Source: Polydactylus sextarius
Lineage: Eukaryota > Chordata > Actinopteri > Polynemidae
Length of the DNA stretch: 64,000 nt
Reading direction: 5' to 3'
NCBI GenBank assembly: GCA_016801845.1
Contig: CM028912.1
Location: 4,813,001 to 4,877,000 of the forward strand
The notes beneath the pieces were generated by a model. The model did not search any database, was not told the DNA's origin, and saw only the letters and a program-made list of their open reading frames with translations. The translations under genes and the position numbers were made by a program. This document shows positions 10,761 through 26,501 of the stretch, piece after piece; position 1 is the stretch's first letter, and the number at the start of each line of letters is the position of its first letter.

Positions 10761-13700
10761 ATTGTATGTAACTGAACTATAGTTCAGCTTCCTGCTCTTT
10801 GCTCAGCTCATATTTCTTCTTCTTGTTTACTCTGAACTCTCCTCAACAGCCGGGCAGCGATATTCTTCTGATGCAGGAGCTTTAAATGCATCACGCACCT
10901 TTTTCCTCTCGGTGTGTACTCAGCGACAAAACCTTGATCTGTGAGATTGTTAGTAGGTAAGTGGGACAAATGTAGTTGGGAGAACAATGTAGAATCACCT
11001 TTATCCTCTGCAGCAGTGAAAATTCATCATGCAGGCATCTCTTTTGTCTTAAAGTTAGTATATAAATAATAAAGTGACACTGGTTCACCTTGTGTTAGCA
11101 GATTTGTTATCTCCTGGGAGGACAGGAGGTTTTTTCCAGGTAGTTTCCCCTGGTGCTACATTGTTAAGGACGTTTACTAGAACACAACGCTGACACAGAG
11201 GGCTGCAAAAGGAAGAGAGTGCAGATCATTAATAAATTATACAAATTACCACTTCCATGTAACAGAAAGTGTCCATGTAGCTGGTTTTCCTTGGGGGTGA
11301 AACTTGGTGGTAACTTTAATGCACGATGGCTCTGGCTGTTTTGTTTTAATGTAAAACCACTACATCCTTGCAATGTAGTGTCGCACACAGTCACAGGATG
11401 CTGTATGTTATATTCTTGAATCTTTAATGTGACCCCGATGGCCGTAGACGGTGAAGATGAGCTACACAGAGGATCCCCAGATGACCATTAAACAGCAGGT
11501 TACTTCGATCCTGCCAGAGACCTTCTTCTACCAGCTGCAGTTACACTCACACACACACCCCGACATTCTCTAAGTGTAGAAAACATTAATTATTCATCAA
11601 TAAAGGTCAATAATAACACACTCAGCAGCTGCTTACACCAGTGGCACATGGAGTATAAACTGATATGCTGTATCTCTCTCTGAATACCTGCTCTATCTTT
11701 AATCAACACTAATCATTTGAGTGTGTGCTGTTTCTGACTTGAATGGAGTCAAAGCATCAACATTCACATTGTGATTATAGCAGGGAAACCTCTGGTTGTT
11801 GGTGAGGTAGTTAAATGATAAGAAAACCAGCAGTGAATTGATCTGATTTACAAACTTGTGTGTGTGAGTGTGTGTAGCTAAAGGCGAAATTAATTGTAGT
11901 GAGCTTCATGTAAAGAATCAAACAACTGGACTTTCAAGACAGATGTGTTGTTAAATGGCCTAACTCATTTATTCAAGAAGAAATTCCTGAGGGAAATAGA
12001 GCAACAATGACAGCTGTTGTGGTGTTCAAAGCATCAAAGCACAGCAACACTCAGTAGACATAAGATTCAATTGCTTATCTAAGTGAGAGGCCGAGATGAA
12101 GCACAAAGCTCTTGAGAAATATTTCTGTGCATAAAAACCCAGAAACTCAGGCTGATCAGCTTCACAACAGTTAGTCTACAACAGCATGTTAACAGTCTCA
12201 AAGTGCTCTTTATAAAGCAGAAACTATGCAGTATCTTTCTCATGATTTGTGTTTTGAACAACACAGCGATGTGTAGATTTAGACAAACATCCAGTTTCCA
12301 GCACACCCAGCTTATCACAGCGTAAAGGAAATGAAGCAAATAACATTTATCCTGCTATCTCCGCTGTGCATCTCCCCACATGTAATCCACTTCCTGCCCG
12401 AGATTGGATGTGGTACTGTGTTCACAGCGAGGTAAAATCAATAGGCTGCCATCGTCTTCAGCTTGAGATGAGATCTGTGCGTGTTGGAGGAAGCTGGAAA
12501 GATTTCTGGGAAAGGAAACACTGGACGAGGAAATAAGAGAGGCACATTCAACGATACATGACGTGTTTGGTCATGTGGAAAGTGTCTTTGCCTCTGTGTA
12601 CTTTATGTTTAAGGGGTGACCTTTTTTCACTTTCTCATTCTTTTCTCTTTGACACACACACACACACTCAACACCTCAGGGCATAAAACATATCCGCACC
12701 ACTGCAGCGCACTAATGACCCTCATCCTTTTGCCTGGAAACCTGTCAGACATAGCGTCCATGCTGCTGCCAATCAAGCGAGGATCTGTCTGCAAACATTC
12801 ACATCACTGCTCCTCATCCTCTGAACTCTGCATGTCAATATCTCAGCTGCAACATCACGGTTTGTCAATCAGAATCCAATTTGCAGCTTTAATTGGTCCG
12901 TCGGCTCAAAGGAAATGAAGCCACATTAGACACCAACGTGAATAACTCTCCTCTGTCAAGCCTGACACTTCATATAGCGGTAACTAGCAGTCAATCCTCC
13001 ACAGATTTGGCCTTCTGCCTCTGATTGTGAATCTACAAGGAGGGTGGAGGCTTCACCTAGAAGAGTAGGCAATCTTTTGATTTAATCTCTAAACTATAAA
13101 TTTTCACGCTGGGATTGGTAATGAGGGTCACCACAGGAGAAAAAGGATGGATTTGTAAAGTTTTTGTGCCAACGAGAGGAACAGGATGCAACTACGACTC
13201 AAACGAGGGATAACGTTGTACATTTTGGCACAAGGTTTTCAAGGTGTTGCACATGACAAGAGACAGAGATACTAGTACAAAGAATAAAGACACAGAGCTT
13301 GAAGGAGAAGTTCAAACCCTCTATGCACTTTCTGATCTCCACCTCACTCAAAAACTTTAGAGCTGCCAAGTTGTTCAGGAAGTCTCTGGCACACAAGTCT
13401 TTGACAGCACCTTTTCATATTAAAGCACCATTATGCAACTGTTCTGCCTTAAAGTGACAACTACAAAACCTTTCTGATAGTAGACTGCCTTTTATAACAG
13501 TACCTCTTTCATAGATTCTTTCAAAGAAGAAGAAGAAGAAGTGGCGAGCTCAGTATTCTCAGTATGGACTCGGACAAATCCCAGCAGGCTGCCACATCAG
13601 TGGGCCAGTGGACCATCAGCAAAATTCAAGTATTTTTAACTTGTTTTTAGTTTTTATTAGTCTGAGAGTGTGTTGCATATATGCTCTTGAACTGAGCTCA

Positions 13701-14754
13701 TCTTCCTAACACATTTCAATACTGTACATTAATTCTTCTGGTGTTTAGAGTTAATAATCTGAGTATTTCCTCCATCTACTGCCTTGCTTTTCAGAGCATA
13801 CGCCTCTGTTTGACCAACGCTATTGTTTAAAGCAGTTCCTGTTGAACCATGACTACCATGTAAAAGCAGGCCTTAGAGCCACTGAGCACAAGTCACTGCC
13901 ACTGTAACATTACAGTCCTCCAACGAGGTGCTGTCAGTAATGACCTATCAAGCCTGCAGGCCTCCCCAGTTTCCTGCCAGGCTCAATGGAGCAGAAAATA
14001 GGAAAAACAAACCAACAGAGCTGTTGCCTTATCCAACCTTATCCAAAGCTCCCCTGTCAGCTGTCCTCTCTTTAAACTCATCACACTCCCTCTTCTTTCA
14101 CTTTCTACTGGGCTATTTTTTCACCTTCAGTGAACTCCACTGCATCTTTCTTATCTGAATGCTGCTTACTGTTCTTGCATCGATAGGTTGTTTGTGTCAT
14201 TTCACCCCCTAATTACGAGGAAAGGGCAGCATGGGCTCAGGAAAAGGCATCCACTCCTGTGAACAGACCAGGGTAGAAAGCACAGAGCCGGAGACAGAAA
14301 ACAGATGATTGGTTTTGTTGGTTTTGTTGGCTGTGTTGTGTTGCATGTGACTCATGGAATAAACAAATACCAGGAAGAGAAAAGAAGATCAAGACAAATA
14401 ATGTGACAGGAATGAAAAAAAGGAAGTTGGATACTCCTCCTTCTTCCACAGATAAAACAAAGCAATAATTGTGGGATTACAGAGGCGTAAAGCTAACATT
14501 TTACTGAGCTAAAAAGTCTAAAGTCAATGAAGTCTGACAAACAAAAGAGTGTTGACTATAATCATCATTTACAGATTTTTCAGCCTTTGATTCTTTGAAC
14601 TGCAGTAAATAACAAGACTAATCAGACCGGAGTCAAAATAAAATGATGTGTCTTAAATTCAGGTGTTTGCCAAGAGAAACAACCAGTTTGGGTTCAGATC
14701 ATTTAAACAATTGAGCCATGTCAGTACATTGGTGCTTCTGGTTGAAACACTGCA

Positions 14755-14835
14755 ACACGCTAACATGCTAATGTTTAGCAGTTACACATTTATTATGCTC
14801 ATCATCATTACTTCAGTTTGATGCTACATCGATGT
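14755..14835. repeat. Dispersed teleost repeat (GCTAACATGCTAATG type)
   Basis: cacgctaacatgctaatg, tttagcagttacacattt and ttatgctcatcatcatt follow a widespread teleost repeat. A second piece of the same family lies at 15590-15710 with tagcatgctaacatttgcca, attagcagtaaacacaa. Confidence 0.4.
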
Positions 14836-15589
14836 GTTGTTAAGGTTATATTGACCAAATGGAAAATATGGAGGAAAACATTCATTATTCCAACTGAGAA
14901 GAGCTCACACATCATTTGAAGGTTGACATTGTTTTCACGAAACAGCTTCAATTAACCATATTTGTTATTACAAAGTTGCAGCAGTTTGTCACAAAGTGAA
15001 ACCAAATGCCAAACATTTATTTCTCCCATCTTTAGAGTTAGCAAAAAGCTGAAATACTATTTATACATTTATGTGACTTGAATGTTCTGAATATAATCTG
15101 TGTTTCCTTGGAAATAAGTTTTATAAGTATTGTTAGATCTTATATTTTTCTTATCCAAAGCTTCAAGGTTGCGAGAGATTTATATTTAACTTTTCTTTTC
15201 TCAGGCAGTTTGTCTTTTTCTTTCAAAAGTGTGATTGACTCAGCGCTCTGTGGTCAGATACCTTGGTGATACTGAATTCACCTGCTCTGCCCTTTTAAAC
15301 ATAAATACACTGACTCTGTTATTTTGTTTTCTTTTTAATTTAACATCTATTAAATGAACAAATGATACAATTTCCAGTTATATTAACGCTTATTTGTTAA
15401 TTTCTTAACATGGGAATTGAAAACGTCAACAAAGTAGATGTGTAAATATAAATGAGGTGAATGTATTTTATCAGCACTAATGTTAATTTTGGTTTGTTGA
15501 CATGTCTGCGTTCATCATACTAATCGTGCGTCAGAGGTTGACATGAACATGAATGAGTTTTCCCCTACATGTTTGTAATTAGGATTAAG

Positions 15590-15710
15590 ACAATATGACA
15601 TGAGCGTGTCTTTAGCATGCTAACATTTGCCAATTAGCAGTAAACACAAGTCGCGTTGCTGTTGACAGGAACATTATTAGTTTTTACCGATATTTGGACC
15701 TTAGCTTAAA
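15590..15710. repeat. Dispersed teleost repeat (TTAGCATGCTAACATTTG type)
   Basis: tttagcatgctaacatttgc, caattagcagtaaacacaag, followed by attagtttttaccgatattt, is part of the same family as 14755-14835. No coding potential is seen. Confidence 0.4.
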
Positions 15711-16953
15711 CCTTGAGGGTCACAGACTTTAGAGGAGCTCAATTATTTTGTCATTAATAAGTTTAAAAAATTAACCTGAAATGATAAAAACTTTTTGCTA
15801 AAAGGTTTTTGCCTCTAGTTGAAGCCCTGGCTTGTTTAAGTATCTTGAGTCACATTTCTTTTTAGCATCACTAGATTTTTCATCAGAAAAATCTGCTTTC
15901 AGTTGAATTATGAGCAAACTAAATAGGGATCTGGGAGTCACACTCAACTAAGTGTTTTAAGAAAACAACTGACTATACCAGTCGATTTAATAGTTATCAA
16001 ACTATTTTATCTGGTGCTGGTACGACTAAACAGCATCCACAGTGCAGGCTATTCAGCGTCTTTACTGTGAAGTCTGTCATGTTTAATTTAAGCCAGACAC
16101 AGGCCAACAAAGAGCTTGTAGTACAAGGAAGCATTTCATTTATTCATTGTTGTCACAGCTGTATCCTTGATAATATCACAAACTCTCTGCGTGAAATATG
16201 AACCTAATGGGATCTATGACTCCTGTCGATATCTGGAGGCTGCAGCACCGACCGCACCGCTCATAAATCAGAGACAAGAATCGACTACTTTCAAATAGAT
16301 ACCAACTTAACCTCTGCTGTGATTTCTATAAAATGGCACATTTAGATTTCTGATCACACCTCGTTTAATCTAAAAATAGACACTGGCAGAGCGAAGCTCA
16401 TATTTCACTGGTGACAATTCAACCTATTGCCTATGACATGGCATTTTACCAATGAAAGAGCCAACTTGATGACAGACTATCTGTCCCATAATGTCACGGC
16501 TCATGTACCTGGGTCTACTCAGTGAGAAGCCTTCAAGGCTGCAATACAGACAGCTGTTATTTTAAAGCCTTTGTGGCTAAACTGAAAAAAAGACACAGAG
16601 AAAGAAATGTCAGAAATCATCTCCAAGAAAGTGACTTCAGAGCTCTAAAATAACACCATTATTTCCAATTAAATCTCTTTGAAATATCCAACAAATCAGA
16701 CAGTTTTAAAATATTCAGGCAAACAGAGAAAATGATGAAACCACCAAAGTCCCAGAAGAAAATACCAAATATTTCTGGAAGTTTTAGGAAAACATCTGCA
16801 CTTCTACACTACTACTCAAAAGAAGCCCTGCAGCTTAAACATAACATTAGAAGAAACTGCTGAGGCTATAGATACTTTTGGTAATGAGAAAGCTGCAAGC
16901 TCAGAAAAACATATAAATATAAGATACTGTTGATAGATGGATGGATGACGAAC

Positions 16954-17126
<173 letters not shown>

Positions 17127-18172
17127 AATCAATGTTAAGACTAAATATTACACACATAGCATAGATGTATGTATGAATCACTGCATCCCTCGCTACACAT
17201 CAACATTAAATTGGGTTTAAAGTGAATTCATTGACTTTTATAGAAAGAATTAAATACATTCATGGGATTCTCTTCAAGAAATTAATTAATTAACTCAGAT
17301 TTGATGATTAGAAAAAGTATAATCCAACTTTGAAAACTGCTATGTCTGTCTGTTTAATTAAAAAGTATGTCACTCCCAAGTTCCTTTAAAAAAAAAACAA
17401 TTTATACAGCTAAGCCCAAACTTGCAGGAGGCTTTAGCTTTAGTTTTATACTCTACAGCGTTAGAATCGTTCAGTTATTCAGACAGTTAATTTAAAAATA
17501 CTTACTCCCAGGCTTACATTTCTGCTGCTACCTTCAGTTCAGATATTGTGCTCACACAATATAACAGATAACAAACTCTGAATCAGTCCCAGCCCCCCAG
17601 TGAACTGCATACTGAATTATTATGAAGCAGACGTCTGACTGTGAGAGCGATGCCGATCACTGATAATGACTGAGAGACTTGCCCTGAAGCTATTCACAGA
17701 CACCAGTTTATTCACATTTAAACTGATCCATAGACTGCACTATTCTACCCTGATGTTTCTCCAATCAGTTGGAAATAATCGCAAAAGAGAAGCGTTTTAA
17801 CTCTGTGGAACAATTAAGACATGTCATCTTTTAAGACTTAAAAGGGCATAAATCACCAATTTGTTACGTCTTGGACACGACTGGATAAGTGTTTCTCTTC
17901 GCTCTCCAACCTTTCATAAAATACAGCAACTACATTAGTCTGAAAGTAGTTGCATTTTAATGCGTGTAGATGTATATGCATGGTACATTTGTGTATATGC
18001 TACATATGTAAACGGTCAACATCTATTTTCTGGCTGGTTTTATTTATGAAATTTGACAAAGGTCCAGACTTTCAAGCCACAATCTGCTCCCTGCATCACA
18101 GAGCTGGCACCGTTTAAACTCATGATAGAAACTGTGAGACGACTGAAGCGCAGGCAGTCTGGTTGTTGGATA

Positions 18173-18175
<3 letters not shown>

Positions 18176-18207
<32 letters not shown>
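18176..18207 (+). repeat. (CA)16 microsatellite
   Basis: An uninterrupted CA dinucleotide run in the sytl5 first intron. Confidence 0.97.
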
Positions 18208-18211
<4 letters not shown>

Positions 18212-20688
18212 GAGTATATGAAATCTCTAGCCTTAGGGAGCCAATTAATTACCAAAACTTTACTTTTACAGTTAGCAGACTTTCTCTCTCTGGGGAAAAT
18301 AAAACGTGCAGGGGGAAATGATCTTTAAGGAAGTCTGCCAGAAAATGATCAACAGATAGATTGAAAAAAAAAAAAAACAATGATTGTGTTGCATCTTTTG
18401 ATCTTTTACAACATTATACCTTTAAGGAGAAACTTCCCTGCTGCAGAAACAAACCCTTGCTGTTTTTCAGCTCGCATGCGTCTGTGCTGCTACTACAAGC
18501 ACTTAAATAACAAGAGATGAGAGGTTTTTTAGATCGAGGCTGGGATCTTATTAACCCAGTTTCAGACGTGGCCTCTGCAGATGCTGCTGCTGCTGCTGCT
18601 GCTGCTTCACACAGGCAGAGAGAGAGAGACAGCTCCCTCTTTTTCCACTAACATGTCTGAATATTTCATGGCACTCCAGTCCTGTTTAACTGCTGCTTGA
18701 CGACCACACTCTATCTGTCTTTTTCAAAGTATTGTCTGCTTAATGTAGAGAAGGGACTTCTCAGAAACAGCACTGCCATTATTCAGAGTCTAACATCTGA
18801 GTAACATATGTGATTTAAAGCTGAGTGGATGCTAATGGGTTATGGGTTGTTTTTTTTAAACATGAGTCTTGTGTCATTTGTGTTTTATTACACTAAATAT
18901 TAGAGTAGAGCTGAGACAGATACACAATGAAACCCAGTGTTTGTTGAACAGATGCGTGTCCAGGAAGATCGATGAATAAACATCTTTCAGCAGACACAAA
19001 ACTTTAGGTCTTTAGCTTACCTACAGCATCAAATTAAAAAGAAAAGCATCAGTAGCCAGGTTTTTGATCTTTCTTTTCACTCTTTCTCTTTTCAGACGTC
19101 AAAGGAGCTTACTGACTCACACTCACAGTGGTGATTTGAGCGTATTTCAGGTTGTCGTGACATTTATTCAAATATACCTCCTGTGAGACTAAAAACTCAA
19201 AACATTTTCAGTTACACATGCCAGTTCCCAGCATCCCACTCGTTTTTCAGAAAAAAAACCCTCGCTGTGTTAAAACACCTGCATCTGTAAAACCAGCAAC
19301 AGCAGCAGCAGCAGCCAATATTCAGAGCACAGGATGTTTTGACTGAAAGGGCATCCCGATCTGTGCCACAGCACAGCCACAGACAATTACTGAATTATCA
19401 CGTAAAGATCCTTCTCAAAGTTCAGAGATGCTGCAAGAACTTAGCTGCTTCCTCACTACAGCCACATACAAAGACTTAACTTTAAAACATTTCATTTTAA
19501 GGCTTTACAGATGTGTTTTATACCATTTTTAAGAAGAAATTTAACGTGAAACATTATAGAAAACAAGTTGGAACTGCCAGTATGATTCTGTCTAATATAA
19601 ATAAAATCTCTAAAAACAACATGTGAGGAAAAAATACTGAAAACATGTTCTTCATGTCACCAGAGTGGTCTCTGTTTCTATTGATGTTCAATTGATGTCA
19701 TGGATACTTTGCTTCAGGCATCAGCTTATGAAGCTCATCGTGTATTTTTGTGTCTATTTTCAACTTTCAGACCAACTCGACTCCGTGCCAGATAAGGTGA
19801 GCCGTCAACGGAAATGATGCCCGTTTGTGACGGCTGAGTCGAGAATATAAATCTCAGGCTGTAACGATGCCTCAGGACGCTCTTGATAAGTTGTCAGCTA
19901 AGGTGTCGACTTGTTAAGTGTCTCTCTCTCACAGAACCTTTAAATTCAAGACACATGAAACATCTGATTTAAAACTCACCCTGAGTATAAATAAGCCTTT
20001 CTTCTTTCTTTCATATTTATGAGAAATTAGAAATATCAACGTACCATTAGAGATTTTCCTTTCAAGAAAAAACGACAGCATCAGTCGCTAAATTCTCAAA
20101 TACAATGTGCAGTAAACACGTGAGACCGCCGTTCATTTCCTGCTTCTAGCTGAGCATCGATATTGGTTTCTCATAACCACGACCATGATCGTCTTTCAAC
20201 CTTGACCACCGTGGTTATTGTCGTCTTAAGTGAAACCTAAATGTTTCCTTTTGAACCCGACCGAGTCATTAACGTGCTTTAACTTGAGGTTAACTCTCGA
20301 TCGTCAGGTCTGTTTTGCAGCGACGAGTCTCTTACTGCAGCTTTTCTATCCTTTCTAAATTTGTTTTAAGTCATTTAACTCCAGCACAGTTCAGAGTTTC
20401 AGTTTGTATCAGTATTTGTCTTTTTTCTTGTCAGCTAATAGAAAACTCTAGAAAATTGCTTTCTAATCCCCATCTAAATCCTGAACTGAACCAATCTGTA
20501 ACCAGAGCTTTGTGACGTTATTAACTCATTTATTATTCAACAGTAATTTGTAACGGTTTGAGAAATGAGGTCGTCCTGCTGATATCTGCGGCATCAGATC
20601 ACGAAATGTTAATATGTGACGTTCAAGACAGAAACGTATTTAGTCCTTTTCATTTTCAAGGATTTGTTCGATCCAGATGCAAAGTGTG

Positions 20689-20717
20689 TTAGTGTGTGTG
20701 TGTGTGTGTGTGTGTGA
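20689..20717 (+). repeat. (GT)n microsatellite
   Basis: A short GT run, slightly imperfect at its 5' side (gtgttagtgtgtgtg). Confidence 0.9.
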
Positions 20718-23700
20718 GATCCTGGGGGAGGAGATTATTCACAGCCTGCCAACATAAAAGCTGTACTTATAAGTAATCTGTAAGGCATCGCTAAACAGTT
20801 TAACCGTTAATTACCAGCTGACAGCCTGATTACAGGTGCTGAGACGTTCGTCCTACGTGTGGAAAACAGACGCTGCATCTCAGAGGTGAGTAACCAACAC
20901 ATTGAATTACAGACGTTTCAGTCTGGACTTTGGCCTTTATAACAAATATGGGAGAGGCTGATGAGATATTTAACAGAAACTAATGATTAATGGTCACGAT
21001 CATGTAATTTTAAATGTACTAAACTAAGAACAACATTTTAATCCTTCAGCGTCTTTCAGTTTGGTTTTTCATTTCAGTTTATTTTTAGTTTAGTCTGAGG
21101 AATTAACAGGTTCTTTTAGTTTTTTTTTTGACATTTAAGTTAAGAAATTTACATTATGAGGAAAATCTTAATCTCAAGAAGCCAGAAAAAGAAAAATCAG
21201 CCTGTCACTTAACGTTTAATGTCCTGATAAGCAACAAATATGAATGTTTGTTAATAAAAAAAAAAAACAGCTCCACCAATTAAAACACAGCCTCAGGTCA
21301 CATGTTTGCAGAGCTACATACACACTCATTGTGTATGAGAAGTATATGTATTCACTTTTTTTTTTTTTTTTTACAGTTTCAAAATGGACACAGAAATAAA
21401 ATTAATTTTTGTTTAATATGATGTCATCTGCCACTGCTCCACTGATAATGACATCATAAACTAAATAAAGTTCTTAATAAACTTATTTTTTGACACGTTT
21501 TAGATTAAATACACTTCACACTACAATTTGCAGCAATGACAATTGATGCCATTTTCATATCTGTCCAGTAAACACACCACCCAAGCTGTTACTCCCTGTT
21601 TCCTTATGCTGAGCTAAACTAACTGGCAGCTGATTGTAGCTTCATATTAAAGATGAGATGTGAGAGTGGTATCTATCCTCTGATCTCACTTTTGGCAAAT
21701 AAAAAAAAAAAATCATATTGATATCACTCCCAAACACCGCCTTGTTTAATTTTAATTAATTCGTGTCACACTGTGATGTCATTACAGCTGGCCTTAATCT
21801 GTTCAAATATGTTTACTGATTAAACATCCTGATGTACCTGTCTCCCTCACCATGACTCAAATTAATGTCTTTTGATTTCATTTGAGCTCTGTTGACTTTT
21901 CCACACATCATATAACTTGTATTGATGCAGGAAGTAAGAGAATAATTATGTAACTTAAATTAAAATGGTTTATTTTGAGTCTGCCTTTACCTATTTTTTT
22001 TTATTATTTTTTTTACTTTATTTATTTCGTTTGAAGTGTCAACCGAGTTCAACAGCAGCGCCCACAGACGCATGTGTCCATACACGAGCATCACTCCCTG
22101 ACCAGCAATATGTTACTCAACTGAGTCACTCCTCTCAGTGCTGCCTCCAAATTACATTTCTGCTTTTGAGATGGTCTGGTGCAGGTTTGGATGCGTGGAT
22201 GGTCGTCCACAGATTGCCTCACTGAAGCTGTGATTGAACGGGGACGGGGCTTATCTCACAGGGCTGTAGGCTGCATACCAAACGGGTAACGCAGCAGCAC
22301 CGACCGGAGAGGCAACAGTGAGTGGGAGGAAGGGAAACCCTGCACAATATGGCACTAGAGAGATCAGATGTTACTTGATGCAGCAGCTTTGTTACAGCAG
22401 CTAATCTGAATGTGAAAATGCAGATGATCACAGAAAATTATAACAGGTTTAAACTGTTAAAAAGCCAAATACGTATCTACGCAGCTCTTTGTTAGGACAC
22501 AAGGGAGGGGACAGTGTCAATAGGATTTATATGACAAATAGGACAAAAAAGGCCGACAGCAGGAAATACAGGAGCAGTGAAATGAAAATAAAATTTATAA
22601 AAATTTCCCAAGAGACAGAAATGATTTAATATCGTCATATTTATCTTTATAGAGCCAACAAATTTACAGGAGGTGAAGTGTTTATCTGCAAAATGTGTTT
22701 GTTTGTAGGGATTAGACATGTCTCATTTTAACTATCGAAGTCAATTTAACACAGGAGATGATTAATTAATACATTAAAATAACAATTTCACATCATATCA
22801 GTTAAATCTTAATTACAAACGGATGAGTAGGAACTCTCCACTTCAGACATTTTTCAATTACACAGAAAAGATAAAGTAAAAATCAGTATAACAATTAATT
22901 TTTTCGAGGTAATCAGCCTCCTTAATAAAGGAATAAAAAGGAGTTGTTACCAGTAAATAAATATGTTCTTTAAGTTTTGTTATTCTGCACTATTAAGATA
23001 TAAAACTCTGCAAAGCTAATTACTGTTAGCGGTAGATTAGCTTAGTTTTTATTTCTTCCATGTGATTAAATTGAAATACAGCCTCATTTCATTTTAGATA
23101 AATAAATAAATAAAGATGTTTATTCATCAACATTAACATTTTTCAAGCAAGAATAAAATTATCTGCCTATGTAAATATAGATTTTGCTTTAGCTAACGCT
23201 TGCTATGGCTATGCTACCAGTTAGCTTTAATATAACACTCTGTCTTTTAGCTACATGTTTTTTTACTTCATGGATAAACTTTCCTACTACTTATTTAAAA
23301 ATGTGTATCAATCAAGATGTTTATTTATTAAACATTTTTTATTAAAGAAAATCAGTTCAATTTAGCTTCAGCTGATGCTACGTGACCAGCTAGCTTTCGC
23401 TTGTTAGCGCTCTCATTTTAGCATGTTGTTGTTTTTTATATGACAAAGTGAAGTTATTGAGACACAGCGTCAGATATTTCATATTATTTATTGCCAAAAT
23501 AATGAGCCAATCAGATAATTATGTAATAAGTGGATTAATACCTAATATATAATAAATGAATAATCCAAATAATTTATCAATCGAAACATTTGCTCGTTCT
23601 CTGTCTTATCTCACAGTATTATTCAGCAGATAAAACACAGTATTATCAGTCAGAGAGAAAGTAATTTGGACCTTTGACTCCAAAGAATATCTATTCTTAT

Positions 23701-25576
23701 ATTTACAATGAATCATTTAAGCAGCTGATTGGAAAACTGCAGCCAAATGTAATTTATTTGTGCATCATGTATCAAGATTTAGCTCTTGATTACAATAACA
23801 GGGCAGGGTAAAATGTTTTTGGATGGTAAAAACAGACAAGAGGAAGAAGTAACAACTGAACAAATACGTAGTTAAAATGTTCTAGCTATTGTGAGGTCGA
23901 CTACAACAGTGTGGCTCCACGAGCTGCAGCCTGACACAGAAATGCCCACCACAATAAAAATGCATGTATGTGAGAACATGATGTGCACGTACACACACAT
24001 ACTCTGTGCTGCCAGATCTCAGAGACGGCAGACCTCTAATGCTGTGTGACTGCAGTCCCCTGGGCTTTCTTTGTGCTGCGCTGGATGAGCTCTGTTGCCT
24101 GCGTGTCAAGAAATCAGGGAATCCCTGCATTCCCTGGCTTCTCTACTCTTTTATTCATCCATTTATCCCCCCTCCCTCCCACTCCCTCCCTCTCTCTCGC
24201 CTGGTGTGTGAGGTGTATAAAAGCTCAGTTATCATTAGAGAGGCATTCTCCCTGTGACAATGATAAAACAGCCTCAGCAGATATCTATTTCTTATAGCCA
24301 AAAGCCAAATGAACCAATTTTGGGAGGCGTCACTATGATAAATTATAGTATGACAGGATTTCTTACACAGCAAAAGCCTATTGTTCATGTAAAAATGTAA
24401 ACTTTGTCATAGATGTTTAAATGTCGCTCACTCGACTGTTGCATCCACTTCTACGGCTTCATAATGACACTAATATGAACTCTCTGGTGTTATTTTTTTT
24501 ACTCATTAGTGCAACCGCTTTGTTTTAATTTACAGCAGTTTAAATTTATAGACTTGATATTTTCCAGTGCCGGCTGATAGAAACATTGCCTGTGGCTACT
24601 TGGGTCAGTTATACGCAGCCACTTTGGCCTCTCGCCACGATGTCTATCAGGTCTAATATCCTCTTTGGGATTGGTCTTTTTGTATTTTCACACTGAGCTG
24701 GGCTAATTAAAATGTACAGACTTAACACTAACAATGAATTTTGTCAGCATGTTTTGACCTAAGGGGGATTTTTTTTTTTCTGTGTAAGTATTTAACCAAA
24801 TGTTGCATATACTTTAGGACATAATATCATCAAAATATCATCTTATTTACTTTCTTGTGAATATAATTAGACAACACAATTTCCTTTTTTAGTCACATTT
24901 ACATTAACATTAAGGTTTTATTGATTGATCAAGAAGAAAACTTCAAATATGAATCAATTGTTTATCAGTTTGTTTCTTTCTATCTCAAATTATAGTTATC
25001 CATAGTGAGTCATATCCTTTGCAGCAGTTATAAATCAACTGAGCAAAAAGAAAAAACCTTCAACAATGTTAATGTAATTTGTTCGTCCTTTATATCCGTG
25101 TACTTCAATTTGCCAGACTCAGACCTGTCAGGACTTCTGTGCTAAACAGACGCTGATAACAACCACAACACCTGAATCTCACGATGGGGAGAAAACCACC
25201 TCTGAATAGAAATGAGTACATGCAGTGAAAAACTAATACAGAGTCATGTAATAAATCCTCCATTAATGAAGGCTACAATGTGGCGCCTGCAGGCGTCAGT
25301 TTCTATGATTTTGTACAAACAGAAACAGTTCAACCCATCGGTGTCACGTCCATGTTTTCATTGCTTCCTGCTCCTCACAGCAAGTACATGTACGTTTTGA
25401 CCAGGTCCGGCTAGAGCGTCAACATTTACTCTGGTTGTCTTCTAACAATGAATCTGCAGATCTGGAGGCTCTGACGTCTGAGGTTACGAACGACAGATCA
25501 AACTACGTTTCATTTTCAGACTGTGTGATACACGTCATAGCTCATTACAACGAAGTTTGTTGGATTTCAACTCTCT

Positions 25577-25684
<108 letters not shown>

Positions 25685-26501
25685 TCTAAACCCTCACATC
25701 ATCTAAAATCATGTACATATATTACACATATATGTATTTACATACATAACCACACACATATATAATATAACCTATAGTTTTACTCTATTGTAGTGTGATA
25801 TGAATATTATTTGTACTATTTCACTTAAAACTGCTTGTGTATTTTGCCCAGACAAGATGAATATATGTTTGTTAGAACAAAGAGGAAACTAAGTCATCAT
25901 AGGCTGTGTTTGCCTATGATAATGTTCGACAATAAACATTAAATCGAGGAGGAAACAACAGCTGAAATTGTCATTTAATGCTTATTCAACTCTGTTAAAA
26001 CCGTTTCTAAAAACATAAAGTTTCATTTCTAAAATTCAACTGAATAAAAAAGCCCGTTTAGGTTCAAAAATAGTTATCATAACTTATATCACAACCACTT
26101 ATGAAATATATCATTTAAAGTTGTTTTTTTTATCCTTATCTGTTGACTTATTTTAATTCATTAGTTACAATTATCAACATTAAAAACAGTTAAATATACA
26201 ATATCTCTTGGTACAGATGCTTTACTCTGATAGATAAAACTATTAAAACCTGTTAAAATGCACTAAAATGCTAGAAAATTGACTTTGCTGCATTACAAAC
26301 TATCAGGAGAGGACCCCCGCCCCCTCTGCTCCAACACCCCCAATATTAGAAAAGCTTTCGACGTCCATGGTTGAACTGCATTTGTTTTCCTGTTGTGTTT
26401 CTGTCACCTTTTCAGGCGCACCGATCATCCCTGAAAAGCCCCAGAGACATGTTAAACTACAGCTCATTGATAATCTGATGTGTCTATACCGCCCTCCTCA
26501 C

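Noticed and set aside
24160..24240. CT-rich stretch followed by gtgtataaaagctc, like a TATA promoter
   Set aside because: No first exon, donor or coding sequence could be linked to it on the plus strand.
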